Shown piece by piece: positions 52,985 through 61,522 of a DNA stretch of 64,000 bases; position 1 is the stretch's first letter, and each line of letters opens with the position of its first letter. The stretch spans positions 173,788 through 237,787 of the forward strand of contig NZ_JAOEFD010000003.1 of assembly GCF_025420485.1 (NCBI RefSeq), read 5' to 3'. This stretch comes from Nesterenkonia marinintestina (GTDB taxonomy: Bacteria; Actinomycetota; Actinomycetes; Actinomycetales; Micrococcaceae). The notes under the pieces are model-generated. The model was not told where the DNA came from, made no database searches, and was given only the letters and a program-made list of their open reading frames with translations. The translations under genes and the position numbers were made by a program.

Positions 52985-53833
52985 TCAGCGATCGTCCTCT
53001 CGTCGTCCTTCGGCTTCGGCGGATGCGGCCCTCTCCTGAGGAGATCGGCCGACCCGATACGTGACCCCCGCGACGGCGACCGCGACGTCGCCGTCGAAGG
53101 CCTGCTTCGAGCGGCGCAGCAGCACCTGCTGCGAGGTCCAGACCGGGATGTGGGTGAGCAGGAGCCGGTCCACCTCGGCCCGCCGCGCCATCGTACCGGC
53201 CCGCTCTCCGGTCAGGTGCACCCCCTCGATGTGGTCGTCCCGACCGTCCTCGAAGGCGGCTTCGCACAGGAAGATGTCGGCCTCGCGCGCCGCGTCGACG
53301 AGCCCTTCGCACGCGTCGGTGTCGCCGGAGTAGGTGAGGACCCGGACGGCGCCGTCCTCGTCCCGCGCCTCCACCCGCAGGGCGTAGGCCTCGTCGATCG
53401 GGTGGCGCACGGGGAACGGAGTGATGGTGAACGGGCCGACGGTGACCGGGCGGTGCGGGGCCCAGGCCCGGAAGTCGAAGTCGGGGTGCATCCCCGGGTC
53501 CGCATCCATGCCGTAGGCGTGGGCGATCCGGTCGGCGGTGTCGGTCGGAGCCAGGACCGGCAGATGGATCCCGGGCCAGCCGCCGGGACGCCAACGGATC
53601 GCCACGTGGAGGCCGCACAGGTCCATGAAGTGGTCCGGGTGGAGATGCGTCAGGCACACCGCGTCGAGGTCCTCGAGCGCGATGTGCTGCTGGAGCCGGC
53701 CCAGGGAGCCGTTCCCCAGATCGAGGATGATCCGCCAGGTCCTGCCCTCGTGCTGTGCGGTCAGCAGATAGCAGGATGCCGGCGACTCAGGTCCCGGGAA
53801 CGATCCGCTGCAGCCGATGATCGTCAGTTCCAT
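52985..53833 (-). CDS. MBL-fold metallo-hydrolase (RNase Z-like)
   Basis: The 282-residue protein has a metallo-beta-lactamase fold with [23 protein letters not shown], the metal motif [10 protein letters not shown], the [11 protein letters not shown] strand and the late LLLTHIP histidine. This arrangement is close to the RNase Z/ElaC-type phosphodiesterases and to M. tuberculosis Rv1339, which lies between murI and rph and has been described as a cyclic-nucleotide phosphodiesterase. The ATG overlaps the murI end by ten bases. The activity here is inferred. Confidence 0.85.
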   Translation of the reverse strand: MELTIIGCSGSFPGPESPASCYLLTAQHEGRTWRIILDLGNGSLGRLQQHIALEDLDAVCLTHLHPDHFMDLCGLHVAIRWRPGGWPGIHLPVLAPTDTADRIAHAYGMDADPGMHPDFDFRAWAPHRPVTVGPFTITPFPVRHPIDEAYALRVEARDEDGAVRVLTYSGDTDACEGLVDAAREADIFLCEAAFEDGRDDHIEGVHLTGERAGTMARRAEVDRLLLTHIPVWTSQQVLLRRSKQAFDGDVAVAVAGVTYRVGRSPQERAASAEAEGRREDDR

Positions 53834-54804
53834 CGTTGGTGTGACAGCCCCTCGTCGGTGGTCCGGCGGTCTGCTTCGGGTGCGGGCCCGGTGTCGACGA
53901 CCCGCGGGATCAGGCCCGTGGGATATCTCTCGGTGACGTGTGCGATGTGCTCCACGGTGACGACCTCGGGCCCGAGGAAGCGCCGTGCCAACCGTTGGAA
54001 TGATACGGCGTCTCCCGTGGAGAGGAAGGTGTTCGCCGCCTCCGCGCCCGTCGGGTCCGTCTCCGCGGCGGGGTCCCTGAGCAGCGAGTCCCGGGTCAGG
54101 GCTCGGAAGAGGTCCTTCGCCGTCTCCTCGGCGGAGGAGACGAGCGTGACCGCGTCCCCCATGACGTAGGACAGCACACCGGTCAGCAGCGGGTAGTGGG
54201 TGCAGCCCAGCACGAGGGTGTCGACGTCGGCCGCGCGCAGCACCGCCGTGTACTCCTCGGCCACGCGCAGCAGCTCGTCGGAGGCCGTGATGCCGCGCTC
54301 GACGAACTCCACGAACCGTGGGCACGGCGCGGAGGTGATGTCCAGGTGGGGTGCGGCGGCGAACGTGTCCTCGTAGGCGCGGGAGCTGACCGTGGCCTCG
54401 GTGGCGATGACGCCGATGCGGCCGTTCCGCGTGGCGGCCACCGCGCGGCGCACCGCCGGTTGGATGACTTCGACCACGGGGATGCCGCGGCGACGGGTGT
54501 ACCGTTCCCGGGCGTCGCGCAGCACCGCCGCGGAGGCCGAGTTGCAGGCGATGACCAGGGCCTTGACCCCGGCGTCGACCAGCTCGTCCATCACCCCGAG
54601 GGCGTGGGCCCGCACCTTGGCGATGGGCAGCGGCCCGTAGGGGCCGTGGGCGGTGTCTCCGATGTAGACGATGGACTCGTGCGGCAGCTGGTCCAGCACG
54701 GCGCGTGCGACGGTGAGGCCGCCCACGCCGGAGTCGAAGATCCCGATGGGCGCGTCGACCGAGGGTGTGGGGCGGTGGGTGGGCGGAGGGGGCAGGGTCG
54801 TCAC
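53824..54804 (-). CDS. murI: Glutamate racemase
   Basis: The 326-residue enzyme makes D-glutamate for peptidoglycan. The first catalytic Cys is in [11 protein letters not shown] and the second in [10 protein letters not shown]; the N-terminal [16 protein letters not shown] is diagnostic. It is about 50 residues longer than E. coli MurI, mainly through an extended N-terminus and a long C-terminal tail. The GTG start overlaps the DUF2017 stop (GTGA). Confidence 0.95.
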   Translation of the reverse strand: MTTLPPPPTHRPTPSVDAPIGIFDSGVGGLTVARAVLDQLPHESIVYIGDTAHGPYGPLPIAKVRAHALGVMDELVDAGVKALVIACNSASAAVLRDARERYTRRRGIPVVEVIQPAVRRAVAATRNGRIGVIATEATVSSRAYEDTFAAAPHLDITSAPCPRFVEFVERGITASDELLRVAEEYTAVLRAADVDTLVLGCTHYPLLTGVLSYVMGDAVTLVSSAEETAKDLFRALTRDSLLRDPAAETDPTGAEAANTFLSTGDAVSFQRLARRFLGPEVVTVEHIAHVTERYPTGLIPRVVDTGPAPEADRRTTDEGLSHQRWN

Positions 54805-55472
54805 GTGTCGGAGCCCTCCTCCTCCGTGCCGTGCTCGGGGACGTACTCGAGCATGGCCTCGAAGAGGGACTCCTGGAGCCAGGTGATGAAGGTGTAGATC
54901 TCGGCCATGAACTGCTCGGAGTCGCCGACCCGTCCGGTGCCGGCGCGCCGATGCACCTGGGCGGCCGCCTCGTCGGAGTCGATCTCGAGCCGGGTCGCCA
55001 ACGTCAGGCGCACCGTGTTGAGGGCACGCCCGAAGGCGGCGGCACCGGACTCGGGGATCGTCACCGGAGACGTCTCGAGCATCATGCGTGCCCCGCGCAG
55101 GTCCGCCAGCTGGGACTCTCGCAGGGAGGATTCGGTGAGGCGACGCAGCTGATCGGCCTCCTCCGGGTCCTCCGAGGCGTCGGGCAGCAGCCGCCGGACG
55201 ACCGGGTCCGACGGGAGGGGCAGGGGCTCCTCGGAGTCGAGGCCGGCGAGTTCGGCCGAGAAGTGGGCGAAGAGCGCGTCGGCCTCGCCGCCGCTCCCCC
55301 GGGACGGTCGCCCTGAGTCCTCGGTGCCGTCGCCGCTGTCCCGCGAAGCTTCTCGGCCGCGGCGGGTGAGCAGCTCGGTGACGTCGCCGCACAGGGAGCT
55401 CAGCAGGCGTCGTTCGTGCTTCTGCAGGTCGGCTCGGTACCCGGACGATGCGGCGCGGAATGCTGTGGCCAC
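54801..55472 (-). CDS. DUF2017 protein
   Basis: The 223-residue, mainly helical, acidic protein matches the DUF2017 family that sits between clpS and murI in many actinobacteria (Rv1332 region). The conserved features are a hydrophilic N-terminus, [28 protein letters not shown] and the C-terminal [18 protein letters not shown]. Its function is unknown; association with ClpS suggests a role in proteolysis (inference). The GTG start lies three bases after the clpS stop, so translation is coupled. Confidence 0.85.
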   Translation of the reverse strand: MATAFRAASSGYRADLQKHERRLLSSLCGDVTELLTRRGREASRDSGDGTEDSGRPSRGSGGEADALFAHFSAELAGLDSEEPLPLPSDPVVRRLLPDASEDPEEADQLRRLTESSLRESQLADLRGARMMLETSPVTIPESGAAAFGRALNTVRLTLATRLEIDSDEAAAQVHRRAGTGRVGDSEQFMAEIYTFITWLQESLFEAMLEYVPEHGTEEEGSDT

Positions 55473-55475
55473 GGA

Positions 55476-55784
55476 TCAGGACTCCTCGAGGGTGCTCTGC
55501 AGCCCGTAGCGGTGCATCGCCGTGACGTCGCGTTCGGCCTGCTCGCGGTCCCCCTCGGAGACGACGGCGCGACCCTGCTCGTGGACCTGCATCATCAGTT
55601 CGTGGGCCCGTCGCTTCGAGTGGCCGAAGTGGGACCGGAAGACCCAGCTGACGTAGGACATCAGATTGACCGGGTCGTTCCAGACCACCACGCAGTAGGG
55701 GCGGTCCGGCCTCGCCTGCTCCGACGACTCGGTGGCGAACTCGGTCTGCTCCTGCGTGAGCGTCGATCCTGCCGCAGTGCTCAT
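55476..55784 (-). CDS. clpS: Clp adaptor protein ClpS
   Basis: The 102-residue adaptor delivers N-degron substrates to ClpC/Clp[48 protein letters not shown] contains the conserved NDP and the helix that recognises N-terminal residues. An N-terminal tail of about 28 residues precedes the core. The ATG lies seven bases after a minus-strand -10 TAGAAT, with no Shine-Dalgarno, so its mRNA is probably leaderless. It heads the clpS-DUF2017-murI-MBL-rph-rdgB run. Confidence 0.95.
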   Translation of the reverse strand: MSTAAGSTLTQEQTEFATESSEQARPDRPYCVVVWNDPVNLMSYVSWVFRSHFGHSKRRAHELMMQVHEQGRAVVSEGDREQAERDVTAMHRYGLQSTLEES

Positions 55785-55791
55785 AGCCTCT

Positions 55792-55801
55792 ATTCTACGC
55801 T
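55792..55801. promoter_or_regulatory. Bidirectional promoter of clpS and pncB
   Basis: The minus-strand -10 TAGAAT (55792-55797) and plus-strand -10 TACGCT (55796-55801) share two bases (TA). They lie seven and six bases from the respective start codons, which are only 23 bases apart. Each -35 would fall inside or at the start of the other gene. Confidence 0.65.
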
Positions 55802-55807
55802 GGGGCC

Positions 55808-57181
55808 ATGACACGTTCATCCGCGCCGGACGCCTCCGGCACGACCTGTCCGACCGGCACGCCGGCCGTCGGCTCCGAGGCGGCGTCGACAGCGCTGCTG
55901 ACCGACCACTACGAGCTGACCATGGTGGAGGCCGCCCTGCGCTCGGGAGCCGCACACCGCCGCTGCGTGTTCGAGGTCTTCGCCCGGCGTCTGCCGCAGG
56001 GACGGCGGTACGGAGTCGTCGGAGGCACGGGACGGCTGCTCGAAGGGCTGCGCAGCTTCCGGTTCGGGGCCGACGAGCTCGAGTGGCTGCACCGACGACG
56101 CGTGGTCGACGGCCCCACGCTGGACTTTCTGCGCGACTACCGGTTCCGCGGGGACATCACCGGTTACGCCGAGGGCGAGGTCTATATGCCGCACTCACCG
56201 GTGCTGCGCGTGGAGGCCACCTTCGCGGAGGCCTGCCTGCTGGAGACCTTCGTGCTCTCGGTGCTGAACCACGACTCGGCGATCGCCTCGGCGGGGTCAC
56301 GGATGACGATGGCCGCCGAGTCGCGACCGTGCGTGGAGATGGGCTCCCGACGCACGCAGGAGATGAGCGCCACGGCGGCGGCGCGCGCGGCGGTGATGAC
56401 CGGGTTCGCCGCGACCTCGAACCTCGAGGCGGGACGCCGGTGGTCGCTGCCCACGCTGGGCACCGCGGCCCACGCCTTCACCCTGCTGCACGACACCGAG
56501 GAGGAGGCGTTCCGCGCCCAGGTCGAGGCGTTCGGCCCGAAGACGTCCCTGCTCGTGGACACCTACGACGTGGACGAGGCCGTCCGCCGCGCCGTGCGGA
56601 TCGCCGGCCCGGAGCTCGATGCGGTGCGCCTGGACTCCGGCGACCTCGTCGAGCAGGCCCACCACGTCCGAGGGCTGCTCGACTCGCTGGGGAACACGGA
56701 CACCCGGATCATCGTCACCTCGGACCTCGACGAATACGCGATCTCACGTCTGCAGTCGGCCCCCGTGGACGCCTACGGAGTGGGCACCCAGCTCGTCACC
56801 GGATCGGGGGCGCCGACCGCGTCGATGGTGTACAAGCTGGTCGAGCGCGACGACGCCGACGGTCGGCCCGTCCACGTCGCCAAGCAGGCCGTCGGCAAGC
56901 GCAGCGTCGGCGGGGTGAAGCATCCTCTGCGCATGATCGGGGGCGACGGGCGCGCCGACACCGAGCTGATCGGGGTCGGCGAGGCCCCTCAGGCCCAGGA
57001 CGAACCTCACCGCGAACTGATGGTGCCCCTGGTCACCGGCGGCAGGATCCACGAGGAGCACACCGGGGCGGAGGGTCTGCGCCGGGCCGCCGACCGGCAC
57101 CGCCGCTCCACCGCTGAGCTGCCCGCCTCGGCACTGAGGCTGCAGCACGGCGAGCCCGTCCTGCCCACCATCTTCGTCTGA
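55808..57181 (+). CDS. pncB: Nicotinate phosphoribosyltransferase
   Basis: The 457-residue enzyme makes nicotinate mononucleotide from nicotinate and PRPP in the NAD salvage pathway. Its sequence has LLTDHYELTMVEAAL, FEVFARRLPQGRRYGVV, FGADELEWL, the phosphorylated His in LGTAAHAFTLL, VRLDSGDL and VKHPLRMIGGDG. The ATG is six bases after the -10 TACGCT, so the transcript is probably leaderless. It is followed by pncA, 110 bases downstream. Confidence 0.95.
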   Translation: MTRSSAPDASGTTCPTGTPAVGSEAASTALLTDHYELTMVEAALRSGAAHRRCVFEVFARRLPQGRRYGVVGGTGRLLEGLRSFRFGADELEWLHRRRVVDGPTLDFLRDYRFRGDITGYAEGEVYMPHSPVLRVEATFAEACLLETFVLSVLNHDSAIASAGSRMTMAAESRPCVEMGSRRTQEMSATAAARAAVMTGFAATSNLEAGRRWSLPTLGTAAHAFTLLHDTEEEAFRAQVEAFGPKTSLLVDTYDVDEAVRRAVRIAGPELDAVRLDSGDLVEQAHHVRGLLDSLGNTDTRIIVTSDLDEYAISRLQSAPVDAYGVGTQLVTGSGAPTASMVYKLVERDDADGRPVHVAKQAVGKRSVGGVKHPLRMIGGDGRADTELIGVGEAPQAQDEPHRELMVPLVTGGRIHEEHTGAEGLRRAADRHRRSTAELPASALRLQHGEPVLPTIFV

Positions 57182-57244
57182 TCCGTCGGGCGCGACCGCA
57201 CGGGCCGACCTCCCGGTCCCTGCTGCCGGCCGTCCCGGCGCAGG

Positions 57245-57250
57245 TAGGCT
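57245..57250 (+). promoter_or_regulatory. -10 hexamer of pncA
   Basis: TAGGCT lies 41 bases before the pncA ATG, giving it a promoter separate from pncB with a short leader that carries the ribosome binding site. Confidence 0.45.
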
Positions 57251-57291
57251 CGTGGGTGAGGCGAGGCGCGGAGCTGACGGAGGAGGAGACC

Positions 57292-57936
57292 ATGGCGGAA
57301 GCACTGATCATCGTCGACGTGCAGAACGACTTCTGCGAAGGCGGTGCCCTGGGGGTCGACGGAGGGGCGCGGGTCGCCGCAGAGATCAGCGAGTTCCTGG
57401 AGGACGTCCACGCGGAGTATGAGGCGGTGGTCGCCACCCAGGACTGGCACATCGACCCCGGCGCGCACTTCTCCGAGGAGCCGGACTTCGAGACGAGCTG
57501 GCCGGTGCACTGCGTGGCCGGCACCCCCGGCGCCGAGCTGCACCCCCACCTGGAGACCGAGCACATCGAGACCTTCTTCCTGAAGGGTCTGTACTCGGAC
57601 GGATACTCCGGCTTCGAGGGGCGCGAGGGTGATCCCGCCTCGGTCGGCACCCTCGCCGGCGAGGACGGCGCCAAGGTGGCGCCGGCCGACGCCGTGCCCT
57701 CCGGGGCCGAGGACATGCACGCCTGGCTGTCCGACCGCGGCGTGGACACCCTGACCATCGTGGGCATCGCCACGGACCACTGCGTCCGGGCCACGGTCCT
57801 CGACGCGGTGGAGGCCGGCTACCGGGTCCGGGTCCTCACCGAGCTCACCGTGGGCGTGGACCGGGGGCGCATCGCCGAGACGTACGAGGAGTTCGAGGAG
57901 GCCGAGGTCGAGGTGCTCAGCGTCGACGACCTCTGA
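57292..57936 (+). CDS. pncA: Nicotinamidase
   Basis: The 214-residue isochorismatase-fold enzyme deamidates nicotinamide to nicotinate, the substrate of PncB. The catalytic Asp is in LIIVDVQNDFCEGG, the Lys in FFLKGLYSDGYS and the nucleophile Cys in IATDHCVRATV; the metal-binding TQDWHIDPGAHF is intact. AGGAGG precedes the ATG at 57292. Such enzymes also activate pyrazinamide. With pncB upstream it completes the nicotinamide salvage step. Confidence 0.95.
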   Translation: MAEALIIVDVQNDFCEGGALGVDGGARVAAEISEFLEDVHAEYEAVVATQDWHIDPGAHFSEEPDFETSWPVHCVAGTPGAELHPHLETEHIETFFLKGLYSDGYSGFEGREGDPASVGTLAGEDGAKVAPADAVPSGAEDMHAWLSDRGVDTLTIVGIATDHCVRATVLDAVEAGYRVRVLTELTVGVDRGRIAETYEEFEEAEVEVLSVDDL

Positions 57937-57998
57937 GGCTGAGACGTCGCCGAGCCCGAAGCCGTCGCTGAGCCGGTCGTCGCCTGCGGCGGCGTGCC

Positions 57999-59816
57999 TC
58001 AGCGCCGTCCGACGAACCAGTTCTGCAGCGTCCTGACCCTGGTCTCGAGCTGGTGCTTCGTCGCCTGCCCGACGGCGGGCCCGCCGCACGCCTCCCGCAG
58101 CCTGTTGTGGACCGCCCCCTGATGCATGCCGGTCTTCGCGGCGTAGGCGGAGACCGACCTGTTGAGCTCGCTGCGCAGCCGCTTCAGCCGACGGTGGTCG
58201 ACGACGTCGAGCTCCTCGCCGTGCCCCTGTCCGGGCTCCCCGCCGGGCCGACGGCGCAGCTGATCGGCCTGATGCTGCTTGAGCAGGGTCGAGACCTGCT
58301 CCGGCTCCAGCAGACCCGGGATCCCGAGGAAGTCCATCTCCTCCTCCGAACCGACCGCGCCGCCGAGACCGAACTCGTCGCCGTCGAAGAGGACCTTGTC
58401 GAAGGCCGCCCGAGACTCCAGCGCGGCGAAGCTCCCCCGCTCCAGCTCCGCCGAGGCGCGCTGCTCACGTTCGGCCGCCTCCAGGAGCTGCTCCTCCTCG
58501 GTCTCCCCGTCCTGGGCGGATCGGGGCACGTCCAGGGCGTGGTCGCGCTCCTCCTCCAGCTCGTTGGCCAGCCCCATGAGCACGGGGACGGAGGGGAGGA
58601 AGACGCTGGCCACCTCGTTCGCGTTCCGGCGGCGGACGAATCGTCCCACCGCCTGCGCGAAGAACAGCGGTGTGGAGGTCGAGGTGGCGTAGACGCCCAC
58701 GCAGAGGCGCGGGACGTCCACCCCTTCGGAGACCATGCGCACGGCGACCATCCAGAGTCGGGATGCGTCGCCGGAGAAGTCCTCGATCCGCTGGGAGGCC
58801 TCTGAGTCGTCGGAGAGGACCACCGTGGTCCCCTGACCCGTCAGGGCGTCCAGCTGAGCGGCGTAGGCGCGCGCGGTCTCGTGGTCGGAGGCGATCACCA
58901 GGCCGCCGGCGTCGGGCACGCGGTCACGGACCTTGAGCAGGCGTTTGTGCGCGGCGGCCAGCACCGAAGGGATCCATTCGCCGTCGGGGTTCAGAGCGGT
59001 GCGCCACGCCTGGGCGGTGATGTCCTTGGTCGCTCCGGCTCCCAGCTGGGCCTCCATCTCCTCGCCCGAGGAGGTGCGCCACCGCATGTTCCCCGAGTAG
59101 GCCATGAAGACCACCGGCCGGACCACCCGGTCCTTCAGGGCCGGACCGTACCCGTAGGAGTAGTCGGCGCGGGAACGTCTGACTCCGTCGGCGTCCTCGA
59201 TGTAGTCGACGAAGGGGATGGGTGCGGTGTCGGAGCGGAACGGGGTCCCGGTCAGCGCCAGTCGGCGCGTCGCGGAGGTGAACGCCTCCCGGATGCCCTC
59301 GCCCCAGGACAGCGCGTCACCGCCGTGGTGGATCTCGTCGAGGACCACCAGGGTCCGTCCGGCCTCGGTCTTGTTCCGGTGCAGCGCGGGCTTGTTCGCC
59401 ACCTGCGCGTAGGTGACCGCCACCCCGATGAACTCGCGGCCGTGGCGGCCGTCGGAGTTGCGGAAGTTCGGGTCGATCGCGAGTCCGATGCGCGCCGCGG
59501 CGTCCGCCCACTGCTGCTTCAGGTGCTCGGTGGGGGCGACGACGTACAGCCGGGTGATCTCACCGGAGTCGATGAGCATCTTGGCCACACGCAGGGCGAA
59601 CGTCGTCTTGCCGGCCCCCGGGGTGGCCACGGCCAGGAAGTCCCGCGGGGACCGTTCGACGTAGAGGTCGAGGGCCTCCTGCTGCCACTGACGCAGCGCG
59701 GGCGCCGTGCCCCGGGCCGCCCGGTGCGGATAGACCGGCGGCATCGACGAGCCGGCATGGCTGTCGACGTCGAAGAGGCTGGGCGCGGACCCGCCGGAGG
59801 CGCCGGCCTCGGTCAC
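57999..59816 (-). CDS. DEAD/DEAH-box helicase
   Basis: The 605-residue protein is a superfamily 2 helicase: Walker A AVATPGAGKTTFAL, Walker B VVLDEIHHGGD, motif III ALTGTPFRSD and motif VI FAQAVGRFVRRR. A C-terminal extension of about 200 residues is Glu-rich and then basic, with LKRLRSELNRSVSAYAAKTGMHQGAVHNRLREACGG, which resembles a DNA-binding helix-turn-helix. The Walker B variant DEIH with SF2 spacing recalls type III restriction or UvrB-like translocases. The GTG start overlaps the DUF3039 stop by four bases (GTGA). The role is unknown; it is probably a DNA repair or restart helicase. Confidence 0.85.
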   Translation of the reverse strand: MTEAGASGGSAPSLFDVDSHAGSSMPPVYPHRAARGTAPALRQWQQEALDLYVERSPRDFLAVATPGAGKTTFALRVAKMLIDSGEITRLYVVAPTEHLKQQWADAAARIGLAIDPNFRNSDGRHGREFIGVAVTYAQVANKPALHRNKTEAGRTLVVLDEIHHGGDALSWGEGIREAFTSATRRLALTGTPFRSDTAPIPFVDYIEDADGVRRSRADYSYGYGPALKDRVVRPVVFMAYSGNMRWRTSSGEEMEAQLGAGATKDITAQAWRTALNPDGEWIPSVLAAAHKRLLKVRDRVPDAGGLVIASDHETARAYAAQLDALTGQGTTVVLSDDSEASQRIEDFSGDASRLWMVAVRMVSEGVDVPRLCVGVYATSTSTPLFFAQAVGRFVRRRNANEVASVFLPSVPVLMGLANELEEERDHALDVPRSAQDGETEEEQLLEAAEREQRASAELERGSFAALESRAAFDKVLFDGDEFGLGGAVGSEEEMDFLGIPGLLEPEQVSTLLKQHQADQLRRRPGGEPGQGHGEELDVVDHRRLKRLRSELNRSVSAYAAKTGMHQGAVHNRLREACGGPAVGQATKHQLETRVRTLQNWFVGRR

Positions 59817-60196
59817 TTGCCCCGGCCGAAGCCGAAGAAGCCGCCCGACCGTCCCCCGCCGGAGCCGCCGTCGCCCGAGTCTCCGTCTCCGCCGCCGAAG
59901 CCCTCGTAGATCTCCTTGCACTCCGGGCAGACGGGGAACCGCTGCGGGTCCCGCGACGGCACCCAGACCTTGCCGCAGAGCGCGACCACGGCACCGCCCT
60001 CGAGGGCGGACTCCATGATCTTGTCCTTCTTCACGTAGTGGGAGAAGCGCTCGTGGTCTCCCGGTTCGGACAGCTGCTCCTGGTGCTCGCGCTCGATCGT
60101 CGCCGCGCCGCCGGCGTCGGGACGGGCGGCGGGGTCTGCGGTGCTCAGACGGACGAGTCGGTCCTCGGAGTCTGTGGAACGGGGGTGAACGATCAT
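59813..60196 (-). CDS. DUF3039 zinc-binding protein
   Basis: The 127-residue protein has the DUF3039 core ERFSHYVKKDKIMESALEGGAVVALCGKVWVPSRDPQRFPVCPECKEIYEGF, with a CxxC pair (CPEC) plus ALCGK, H and conserved Lys, suggesting one zinc site. A Gly-rich tail with several aromatic residues follows. The family lies next to SF2 helicases in many actinobacteria. Its ATG at 60196 is seven bases after a minus-strand -10 TAGGAT, with no Shine-Dalgarno. Its stop overlaps the helicase start, so the two are coupled. Confidence 0.85.
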   Translation of the reverse strand: MIVHPRSTDSEDRLVRLSTADPAARPDAGGAATIEREHQEQLSEPGDHERFSHYVKKDKIMESALEGGAVVALCGKVWVPSRDPQRFPVCPECKEIYEGFGGGDGDSGDGGSGGGRSGGFFGFGRGK

Positions 60197-60203
60197 GGGC
60201 GTC

Positions 60204-60209
60204 ATCCTA
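60204..60209 (-). promoter_or_regulatory. -10 hexamer of the DUF3039-helicase pair
   Basis: TAGGAT on the minus strand ends seven bases before the DUF3039 ATG. Upstream in-frame starts overlap the promoter, so the transcript is probably leaderless. Confidence 0.55.
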
Positions 60210-60243
60210 CCGACCGGAGATGACATGGTCATGGCGGCGCGGC

Positions 60244-61266
60244 TCAGAACAGGGCGCGGGCCAGCTGCTGGCGCGAACGGTTCACCCTCGGATCGGTGTC
60301 GCCGACGATGGAGTACAGCTCCACCAGGTGTGCCCGTGCCCGTTCGCGATCCTCCCCGTGATGATCTCTGACGTAGGCCACCAGTCGCGCGAGGGCGTCC
60401 TCCACATGGCCTCCCAGCACGTCGACGTCGGCGACGGCGATCTGCGCCTCGACGTCGTCGGGGGCCTCGGCCGCGGCGGTGCGCACGGTCTCGAGGTCGG
60501 CGTCCCGGGTCCGGCGCATCAGCTGGACCTGCGCCCTGCCGATCTCCGCCTCCGAGTCGCCGGGGTTCTCACGCAGCGCCTCCTCGTACGCGGCGACCGC
60601 GCCGTCGTAGTCCCCGGACTCCAGGGCGTCGTGGGCCTTCTGATGCAGCGGCGGCAGCTGGGGCTCCTCCTCGGTCTGCTCCGCGCCGCCGGCACGGCGG
60701 GACTGTGCCGGCATCCGCTGGGTCATTCCGTTCTGGGTCGCCATCTGGACCATCTGCTCGACCAGCTGGCGCAGCTGCTCCTCGGAGATCTGCGCATCGA
60801 ACTCTCCGACCGGCTGCCCGCCGAGGAAGGCGGTGGCGACCGGGAGCTGGCCCTGGCTCTGCTGGGCGATCTCGGGGTGGGAGGCGGCATCGAGCTCCGC
60901 CATCAGGACCCGCCCCTGCTGGGCGTCCACCGCATCGGCCAAGGTCGCACGCATGCTCTGCGAGGCCGGCGCCGAGTCGTGGATGACGAGCAGCACCGGC
61001 ACCTGGCCGGAGAGCTGGACGATCTCCTGGAGCTGCTGGGGCTGCACGGCCAGCACCCAGCTGTCCGCACCGCCCGGAGCTCCCGTCCCGGCACCGGAGC
61101 CGGCACCGGAGCCGGCACCGGAGCCGGCACCGGCCTGGGCCGCACCGGGCTGCGTCCCGCCGGAGGGGGACCCCGAGGCCAGGCCGGAGAGGTCAACGGC
61201 CCCGTGGGTGTCGACCGAGGGGTTCGTCGGAGCCGGCCGCTCCGACTCGTGTCCGGGCTGGGTCAC
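60244..61266 (-). CDS. Thioredoxin-like/TPR protein (YbbN/CnoX-like)
   Basis: The 340-residue protein has a Gly/Ala/Ser-rich N-terminal linker (residues about 30-70), a thioredoxin-like domain (VPVLLVIHDSAPASQSMRATLADAV onward) and C-terminal tetratricopeptide repeats (HQKAHDALESGDYDGAVAAYEEALRENPGDSEAEIGRAQVQLM...). This order matches the YbbN/CnoX co-chaperone group. The usual CxxC site is replaced by HDSAPAS, so it cannot act as a thiol reductase. The GTG start follows AAGGAG. Confidence 0.85.
   Translation of the reverse strand: MTQPGHESERPAPTNPSVDTHGAVDLSGLASGSPSGGTQPGAAQAGAGSGAGSGAGSGAGTGAPGGADSWVLAVQPQQLQEIVQLSGQVPVLLVIHDSAPASQSMRATLADAVDAQQGRVLMAELDAASHPEIAQQSQGQLPVATAFLGGQPVGEFDAQISEEQLRQLVEQMVQMATQNGMTQRMPAQSRRAGGAEQTEEEPQLPPLHQKAHDALESGDYDGAVAAYEEALRENPGDSEAEIGRAQVQLMRRTRDADLETVRTAAAEAPDDVEAQIAVADVDVLGGHVEDALARLVAYVRDHHGEDRERARAHLVELYSIVGDTDPRVNRSRQQLARALF
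61090..61134 (-). repeat. 12-bp tandem repeat encoding a Gly-Ser-Gly-Ala linker
   Basis: Three identical 12-bp units (61090-61125) and a partial fourth encode a GSGA linker in the thioredoxin/TPR protein. The unit is a multiple of three, so slippage would change linker length without a frameshift. Confidence 0.85.
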
Positions 61267-61510
61267 TTCTGCTCACTCCTTAGGCGGCCCGGCGTACGGG
61301 CCGCGTCTCGGCACATCACGTGGGCGACGGATGTCGGCCCCCCGCGACCTACGTCCGGTGCGGGGAGGTCCTGCCAGAAGACTAACGCGACTGGTCCCGG
61401 CCCCGCCGCCCCCGACGTCGCCGTTCAGCTCACAGCGAGCCGACGGGGCCGGAGTCGACGCCCGACACGGCACCGGTGTGCGTCGAGGTCGCCGGAGGGT
61501 CGAGGTCGCC

Positions 61511-61516
61511 TAAGGT
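61511..61516 (+). promoter_or_regulatory. -10 hexamer of the AI-2E permease gene
   Basis: TAAGGT ends six bases before the GTG start, which implies a leaderless mRNA. Confidence 0.5.
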
Positions 61517-61522
61517 GGGACT

